From Halovivax sp. (GTDB taxonomy: Archaea > Halobacteriota > Halobacteria > Halobacteriales > Natrialbaceae), in contig SKPV01000240.1 in NCBI GenBank assembly GCA_007119345.1, positions 1-9,822 of the forward strand: a DNA stretch of 9,822 bases, read 5' to 3'. The notes beneath the pieces were generated by a model that saw only the letters and a list, made by a program, of their open reading frames with translations, did not search any database and was not told the DNA's origin. The translations under genes and the position numbers were made by a program. Below are positions 5,941 to 9,822 of this stretch, one piece after another (position 1 is the stretch's first letter; every line of letters begins with the position of its first letter).

Positions 5941-7095
5941 ATGAACCGCCGGAGCATGCTCGCAGCGACGGCGGGAACCGCGCTCGCCGGCCTCTCGGGC
6001 TGCCTGTCGATCGCGCCGTTCGACACGCCGCGGGCGGACGACCTGCTCGCGTCGGTGGCGGTCGAGCACGACCGGGAGCGAGCTTTCGAGGCGACGCGGA
6101 TCCTCCGCTCGGGGCGCAACCACGCCATCCACGAGCGAACGCACCACCTCTGGCGGCTCGGTCCCGACCGGGTTCGCACGGAGACCAAGTGGTCCTACGA
6201 CGAAAGCGAGGTGGGCAACGTGCGCGTGGCCCGCGAGGCGTCCGAACTCGAGTACCACGACACCACCGGGACCGTGCGGCTGCGCGGCCGGGACCGCGAC
6301 GGCCTGAACCCGGCCGAACGGATCGCCGACGACTACCGGCTCGAACACGTCGGCACCGAGCGCGTCGGCTACCGGGACGTGGAGGTCGTCGACGCCGTTC
6401 CGACCACGCCGGCCGCAGACGCCAGGTCCGTCTCGGTTCGACTCGGGGACACCGAGTACGTGGTCCCGCTCGAGTCGACCGACGACGACCCGACGATCGG
6501 CGAGATGATTCGAAAGCGCCTCTGGATCGACCCGGACCTGCCGGTCTTCGTCCAGGAACGAACCGAAGTGGCGGCCGCCGGGAACGAACGCTTCGTCGAC
6601 GAACGCGCCCACTACGGCATCTCGGTCGATCACGACATCGACCGGGATCGATTCGAGTTCGAGCCGCCGCGCGAGCACGTCTCCGTGGTGAAGTCGGTGC
6701 CGTCCGAGCGCTCCTGGCGCCACTCGAGCCGCGAGCGCCTCGCGGCGGAGGTGCCGTTCCCGCACCCGGACCCGACGCTGCCGGAGGGCTACGCCCTCGA
6801 CGAGGGGCGGGTCATGTACGACGGCAGCGACGACGTCGTCGGCCTTCGACTGTGGTACGTGGACGAGAACCGGGACCGCCGGCTGTTCGTCACCGTCGCG
6901 ACGGCCGGGCTGGTCGAGCCGGACGATCACGAGAACGGCCGAACGCGGGTCACCCGCGACGGCGTCGAGGGGGACGCCGTCGAAGCCTTCGACGTGGAGA
7001 ACGTGGAGTGGGAGTGCGACGGCCGCACCTACCGCGTGGGGAGTCACCCCGATCGGGAGACGGTGCTCGAGATCGCCGAGTCGATCGACTGTTGA
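5941..7095 (+). CDS. Tat-exported lipoprotein with LolA-like and DUF4367-like regions
   Basis: A 384-residue protein predicted to be secreted and lipid-anchored on the outside of the cell membrane. The signal MNRRSMLAATAGTALAGLSG has a twin arginine at 3-4 and the lipobox LSGC with the lipidated Cys at residue 21, typical of haloarchaeal Tat lipoproteins. The region about 35-250 alternates strands with features reminiscent of LolA/RseB folds: LGPDRVRTET (73-82), LWIDPDLPVFVQERTE (194-209) and FEFEPPREHVSVV (238-250). The C-terminal part (about 271-384) resembles DUF4367: PHPDPTLPEGYALDEG, a hydrophobic strand LRLWYVDE, and a final YRVGSHPDRETVLEIAESI. These fold assignments are by eye. ATG 5941 has no ribosome-binding site but lies 30 bases after a TATA box, suggesting a leaderless mRNA. 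It faces the divergent winged-helix regulator operon. Substrate or ligand unknown. Confidence 0.78.
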   Translation: MNRRSMLAATAGTALAGLSGCLSIAPFDTPRADDLLASVAVEHDRERAFEATRILRSGRNHAIHERTHHLWRLGPDRVRTETKWSYDESEVGNVRVAREASELEYHDTTGTVRLRGRDRDGLNPAERIADDYRLEHVGTERVGYRDVEVVDAVPTTPAADARSVSVRLGDTEYVVPLESTDDDPTIGEMIRKRLWIDPDLPVFVQERTEVAAAGNERFVDERAHYGISVDHDIDRDRFEFEPPREHVSVVKSVPSERSWRHSSRERLAAEVPFPHPDPTLPEGYALDEGRVMYDGSDDVVGLRLWYVDENRDRRLFVTVATAGLVEPDDHENGRTRVTRDGVEGDAVEAFDVENVEWECDGRTYRVGSHPDRETVLEIAESIDC

Positions 7096-7123
7096 GAACC
7101 CGGCGCGCCCGCGAGGCCGTCGG

Positions 7124-7417
7124 TCAGTACAGCCGCAGCATCTGGGCGTGGAGCGTCGACTCGATCTCGAGGACGTTCGCCTCGTCGACGACGCCGGCCT
7201 CCACGGCCAGCCGGACTGACTCCGTGCCGACGATGTTGGCGACGGTCGCCCGCGAGAGCGCGTCGACGACCGTCTGCGCGTCGACCTCCTCGCCCCCGTA
7301 GAACTCCTCGGTGACGGTCAGCGAGAGCTCGCCGTCCTCGAAGGTTTCCCCGAGGACGTCGCTGTCACAGACCGCGACGAGCAGCCCCTCCGGGGTCTGG
7401 CGTTCGTTGACGATCAT
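7124..7417 (-). CDS. DUF424 family protein
   Basis: A 97-residue archaeal protein of the DUF424 family. Recognisable family features are LLVAVCDSDVLGETF (12-26), VTEEFYGGEEV (35-45), the helix ALSRATVANIVG (53-64) followed by SVRLAVEAGVVDEANVL, and a terminal histidine segment TLHAQML (88-94). The length fits the family. Its biochemical role is unsettled; in archaea it is widely conserved and often found near translation or RNA genes. ATG 7417 is preceded by GGAGG with seven bases between (minus strand), a good ribosome-binding site. It lies 64 bases downstream of the TPR gene with no promoter visible between them, so cotranscription is likely. It converges with the lipoprotein gene across only 28 bases. 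Confidence 0.85.
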   Translation of the reverse strand: MIVNERQTPEGLLVAVCDSDVLGETFEDGELSLTVTEEFYGGEEVDAQTVVDALSRATVANIVGTESVRLAVEAGVVDEANVLEIESTLHAQMLRLY

Positions 7418-7481
7418 CGCTCCGCCTCCGGCCGGCGTCCGGCGGCGGGGGTCGTCCGTCCGCGCGGTCGATCCGTGGCGA

Positions 7482-8294
7482 TCATTCGTCCATGCGGGCG
7501 CGACTCTCCTCGGAGACGAGTTCCTCCTCGGCCCGTTCGCGAAGGTCCGTGGCCTCCTCGGCGACCCGCTCGGCCTCGTCGTACTCGCCGAGGTCCTCGA
7601 GGATGCGCGCCTTCTCGTCCAGGACCCGCGAGTTGCGCATGCCGAGTCGGATCGCGTTGCCGATGCAGCGCAGCGCCTCCTCCGAGAGGCCGCGCTCCTG
7701 GAGGAAGAACGCGCGATTGTACCACGCCTGGCCGAAGCGGGGATCGATCTCGACCGCGCGTTCGGCGTGTTCGAGCGCCTGGGCCGTCTCGCCGAACTCC
7801 CAGAGGGCGTAGGCCAGGTTCGTCTGGGCGGTCGCGGCGTGCTCGCTCGTGGCTCGCGAGCGCTGCCCGCTCGCTTCGTCCGAGGTCCGTGACGCCTCGC
7901 CGTCGAGGGCGATCGCCTCGCGGTAGGCGCCGATCGCCTCGTCCCACTCCTCGAGTTCGGCGTGGGCGACGCCCTTGTTCGTCCAGGCCTCCTGCTCGAT
8001 CCGGTCGTCGTCGGTGAACTGCGCGGCGCGCTCGAAGGCGTCGGTCGCCTGCTCGAAGCGGTTGATCCCCATGTAGTTGAGGCCGACCTCGAGGAGCTCC
8101 TCGGCGTCGACCTCGTCCCTGGGGACCTGGCGTTCGTCGAGCATGTCGGCGACGACTCGCGAGTCGACCGGGTCCACCCTGTCCGGGTCGACGTCGAGCG
8201 CCGGCGGATCCAGGTCGAACTCGTCGTACGGATCGTCGAAGCCGGCCCCCTCGGAGAAGCGGTGGCGATCCTCGCCCGCGTCGTCGTCGGTCAT
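7482..8294 (-). CDS. Tetratricopeptide (TPR) repeat protein
   Basis: A 270-residue soluble, very acidic protein. After an Asp-rich N-terminus (1-45), TPR-like helix pairs run from about 65 to 255: VGLNYMGINRFEQATDAFERA (70-90), AWTNKGVAHAELEEWDEAIGAYREAIAL (103-130), AQTNLAYALWEFGETAQALEHAERAVEIDP (156-185), QAWYNRAFFLQERGLSEEALRCIGNAI (189-215) and VLDEKARILEDLGEYDEAERVAEEA (224-248). TPRs mediate protein-protein contacts, so a scaffold or adaptor role is likely but the partner is unknown. About 20 extra residues (134-153, rich in Ser, Arg, Ala, Thr) break the usual 34-residue spacing between the second and third repeats. ATG 8294 lies about 28 bases after a TATA-like box and has no ribosome-binding site, so the mRNA is probably leaderless. 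Confidence 0.85.
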   Translation of the reverse strand: MTDDDAGEDRHRFSEGAGFDDPYDEFDLDPPALDVDPDRVDPVDSRVVADMLDERQVPRDEVDAEELLEVGLNYMGINRFEQATDAFERAAQFTDDDRIEQEAWTNKGVAHAELEEWDEAIGAYREAIALDGEASRTSDEASGQRSRATSEHAATAQTNLAYALWEFGETAQALEHAERAVEIDPRFGQAWYNRAFFLQERGLSEEALRCIGNAIRLGMRNSRVLDEKARILEDLGEYDEAERVAEEATDLRERAEEELVSEESRARMDE

Positions 8295-8319
8295 CGTGGC
8301 GGGATAGGCGGTCGCGAGG

Positions 8320-8326
8320 GTTAAGA
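8320..8326 (-). promoter_or_regulatory. TATA-like box for the TPR/DUF424 operon
   Basis: On the minus strand this reads TCTTAACC, about 28 bases before ATG 8294. It is the only AT-richer patch immediately upstream and fits a leaderless transcript. Confidence 0.5.
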
Positions 8327-8370
8327 CCTGCGACCCGGGGATCGCTCGACGATCGCTGCGGGTTGACGTC

Positions 8371-8505
8371 GGGCGAGATCCCGACGTCGCGGGAGTGGGG
8401 CGAGATCCCGACGTCGCGGGAGTGGGGCGAGATCCCGACGTCGCGGGAGTGGGGCGAGATCCCGACGTCGCGGGAGTCAGGCGAGATATCGACGTAGCGG
8501 GAGGG
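8371..8505. repeat. Tandem array, five 27-bp units
   Basis: Units lie at 8371-8397, 8398-8424, 8425-8451, 8452-8478 and 8479-8505. Each begins GGGCGAGATCCCGACGTCGC and ends GGGAGTG; units 1-3 are identical, unit 4 differs at its last base, and unit 5 is degenerate (GAGATATCGACGTAGC). Within each unit CGACGTCG is a perfect palindrome, with CCCG and CGGG arms nearby. The array sits between the divergent TPR promoter and the thpR gene. Confidence 0.95.
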
Positions 8506-8553
8506 GGATGAGAATCGCGACGTGGCGGCCGATCGGGGTCTTCAAGGGCGCCT

Positions 8554-8567
8554 CGGCCGAAGGGCCG
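8554..8567 (+). promoter_or_regulatory. Hairpin in the leader just before the thpR start codon
   Basis: CGGCC (8554-8558) and GGCCG (8563-8567) can pair around the loop GAAG, ending two bases before ATG 8570. No ribosome-binding match is present there. If the transcript includes this leader, the hairpin would sit where a ribosome must enter and could reduce translation; with a leaderless transcript it would have no role. Confidence 0.3.
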
Positions 8568-8569
8568 AC

Positions 8570-9133
8570 ATGGCAGCGCGGCTGTTCGTCAGCGTGGACC
8601 TCCCCGACGAGTTCGCCGAACCGATCGCGGACCTCCAGGAGGAGTTCGCGGACGCGTCCGGGCTCGACTTCACGGATCCCGAGCAAGCCCACGTGACGCT
8701 CAAATTCCTCGGCGACGTGGCCCGATCCCGGATCCCGCGCCTCGAGGATGAGCTCGCCGCCGGCGTCGACGACGCGGGCGTCTCCCCGTTCGACGTCGTC
8801 TACGGCGGCCTCGGGGTCTTCCCGAGCCTCGAGTACATCGGCGTCCTCTGGCTCGGCGTCGAGGAGGGCGGTGCGGCGTTGACCCGCCTCCACGGGGCGA
8901 TCGAGGACCGAACGACGGCCGTGGGCTTCGACGAGGAGTCCCACGACTTCACGCCCCACGTCACCCTCGCCCGGATGGACCACGCCGGCGGGAAGGAGCT
9001 GGTCCAGAACCTCGTCGACGAGCGCGACCCGACGATCGGGGAGACGACGGTCGAGGAGGTTCGGCTGACCGAAAGCACGCTCACCGCCGACGGTCCGGTG
9101 TACCAGACCGTTTCCGCCTTCTCGCTCGAGTGA
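8570..9133 (+). CDS. thpR: RNA 2',3'-cyclic phosphodiesterase (2'-5' RNA ligase family)
   Basis: A 187-residue cytoplasmic enzyme of the 2H phosphoesterase superfamily. Both catalytic motifs are present: HVTLKFLG with H41 and T43, and HVTLARM with H130 and T132. The opening strand ARLFVSVDLPDEF and the segment FPSLEYIGVLWLGVEEG (84-100) are also characteristic of ThpR. Family members hydrolyse 2',3'-cyclic phosphate ends of RNA and were first noted for reversible 2'-5' ligation of tRNA halves. Length is normal. ATG 8570 is chosen because it starts directly at the first strand of the fold; the frame is open to an ATG at 8522, but those 16 residues are unlike the family. Upstream lies the 27-bp repeat array. 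No strong promoter is visible; TTCAAG near 8541-8546 is a weak TATA candidate. Confidence 0.9.
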   Translation: MAARLFVSVDLPDEFAEPIADLQEEFADASGLDFTDPEQAHVTLKFLGDVARSRIPRLEDELAAGVDDAGVSPFDVVYGGLGVFPSLEYIGVLWLGVEEGGAALTRLHGAIEDRTTAVGFDEESHDFTPHVTLARMDHAGGKELVQNLVDERDPTIGETTVEEVRLTESTLTADGPVYQTVSAFSLE

Positions 9134-9468
9134 ACGCCCGAGAGGCGGGAATCGGTCCGCCCCTCGCCGTCACCGGTCGCCCCGTATTTCTATCGTAACG
9201 CCGTCGACGCTACCGTCTCCTCCATCTGACTGTCCGGTAATTTTGACGGTAGCGGGTTCAGATATGCCGTATTCGGTGGATACTGGTGTGGGACTAATGC
9301 CGGTGGCCGGTGTGGTGAGATCGATATGTTCGCCCGATCCGGGGCGGACGGTACCGGCGGTCGGTCGGCGCGTCGCGGCGCTTGGCCGCTGCCCGAACTC
9401 CGCCGGCCGGCGAGCGCTCGGACGGAGCGGTCGCTGCGGTCGAGGACGCCGCGGGAGGTGGCGGAGCC
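9134..9468. other. Gene-poor stretch with a lower-GC patch
   Basis: No intact gene is supported here. Positions about 9180-9335 are distinctly less GC-rich than the rest of the window (for example GTATTTCTATCGTAAC and GGTAATTTTGACGGTAG). The patch could include the promoter of the downstream gene (TAATTTT at 9238-9244) or the remnant described separately. From about 9340 to 9453 the DNA is again GC-rich and featureless. Confidence 0.45.
9170..9340 (-). pseudogene. Possible 3' remnant of a lost gene
   Basis: On the minus strand an open frame ends at TGA (9170-9172). Its last 55 or so residues look protein-like: a Ser/Thr/Pro-rich stretch (TTPATGISPTPVSTEYG), strand-like segments (ATVKITG, GVTIEIRGD) and little arginine. 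Further upstream the frame turns into the Arg/Pro-rich translation typical of noncoding GC-rich DNA, with no proper start. Nearly half the codons in this part end in A or T, including ATA three times, unlike neighbouring genes. This fits the 3' end of a transferred or decayed gene, but a regulatory AT-rich region read by chance is a fair alternative. Confidence 0.22.
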
Positions 9469-9822
9469 GTGACCGATCGACCGGCGGCCGTCGACGATGG
9501 GGAACGCCGTGGAGGTGACTCGGCAATCGACGGCGGCGAGCGCCGTGGAGGAGACTCGCCCGTCGACGATGGGGAACGCCGTGGAGGAGACTCGCCCGTC
9601 GACGATGGGGAACGCCGTGGAGGAGACTCGCCCGTCGAAGACGATCCGACGGCCGACGACGAACGCGACCGTCGACGCTACTCGCGGCGAACGATCCTCG
9701 CCGCGACCGCGGGGACGGCGGCCTTCGCGGCCCCGGCGAGCGCCGGAGGGGCGGCCGGCGAGTCCGCGGGGTCGACCTTCCGGGTGTTCGTCTACCCCGG
9801 ACCGACGCCGCTGTACGCCAGA
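9469..9822 (+). CDS. Tat-exported protein with N-terminal repeats (partial, runs off the end)
   Basis: The first 118 codons of a gene cut by the window end. GTG 9469 is preceded by GGAGGTG (9454-9460), a seven-base match to the 16S anti-Shine-Dalgarno with eight bases of spacing. Residues 8-55 are four 12-residue repeats of the form VDDGERRGGDSP (the second has IDGGE). An acidic linker, EDDPTADDERDRR, leads to a twin-arginine motif SRRTIL (72-77), a hydrophobic stretch to about 88 and a likely cleavage site after PASA (89-92). The visible mature part is a short Gly/Ala linker followed by FRVFVYPGPTPLYAR, which I do not recognise. No ATG, GTG or TTG occurs in frame between the GTG and the signal, so any product with this Tat signal must include the repeats. 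An in-frame TTG 9382 is a less likely start. Confidence 0.65.
   Translation, partial: MTDRPAAVDDGERRGGDSAIDGGERRGGDSPVDDGERRGGDSPVDDGERRGGDSPVEDDPTADDERDRRRYSRRTILAATAGTAAFAAPASAGGAAGESAGSTFRVFVYPGPTPLYAR
9490..9633 (+). repeat. Coding tandem array, four 36-bp units
   Basis: Units at 9490-9525, 9526-9561, 9562-9597 and 9598-9633 repeat GTCGACGATGGGGAACGCCG followed by TGGAGGAGACTCGCCC. Units 3 and 4 are identical; units 1 and 2 have substitutions. The period is exactly 12 codons, so copy-number changes keep the frame of the downstream Tat signal. The unit shares its length, but not its sequence, with the noncoding 36-bp array at 4950-5053. Confidence 0.92.

Noticed and set aside
8840..9084. 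Minus-strand frames antisense to thpR
   Set aside because: They are Ser/Arg-rich shadows of a gene with both intact 2H catalytic motifs.
9243..9518. 91-residue plus-strand open frame before the Tat gene
   Set aside because: It becomes Arg/Gly-rich low-complexity translation, overlaps the better-supported GTG 9469 frame and lacks any recognisable domain.

Overview
The window looks like haloarchaeal chromosome (class Halobacteria). It is very GC-rich with strong G/C at third codon positions, the predicted proteins are acidic and rich in Asp, Glu, Val and Ala, and several genes have an archaeal TATA-like box about 25-30 bases before the start codon with almost no leader. It also carries Tat-type lipoprotein and Tat export signals and archaeal families such as DUF424 and NPDG-type F420:NADP oxidoreductase. 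I cannot name a genus from sequence alone.

Layout. 1-115: tail of a GC-rich repeat, then a promoter. 125-793 (+): F420-dependent NADP reductase. 793-936: five tandem 29-bp repeats starting on its stop codon. 1004-1282 (-): a short thioredoxin, convergent with the first gene. 1455-2369 (+): winged-helix regulator with two zinc-ribbon-like Cys clusters. 2650-3660 and 3657-4592 (+): a two-gene ABC-2 transporter operon (ATPase and permease) with its own TATA box and a strong hairpin just after the permease stop. 4628-5111: gene-free convergent zone holding three different tandem arrays (21, 36 and 20 bp). 5112-5423 and 5420-5767 (-): a three-helix membrane protein and a winged-helix regulator with overlapping stop and start codons. 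5768-5940: AT-rich divergent promoter region. 5941-7095 (+): Tat-type lipoprotein with a LolA-like region. 7124-7417 and 7482-8294 (-): DUF424 protein and TPR protein, probably cotranscribed. 8371-8505: five 27-bp repeats. 8570-9133 (+): RNA 2',3'-cyclic phosphodiesterase ThpR. 9134-9468: mostly gene-free, with a lower-GC patch that may hold a gene remnant. 9469-end (+): the start of a Tat-exported protein whose 12-residue repeats precede the signal sequence.

Most genes are housekeeping or small regulatory modules: redox (F420 reductase, thioredoxin), an ABC exporter near a metal-binding-type regulator, a regulator/membrane-protein pair facing a lipoprotein, and RNA or translation-related genes (DUF424, TPR, ThpR). 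The unusual property is the density of unrelated short tandem arrays, at least six clear ones plus a partial one in under 10 kb. One lies inside a coding region, one reproduces the 3' end of the adjacent gene, and one begins on a stop codon.
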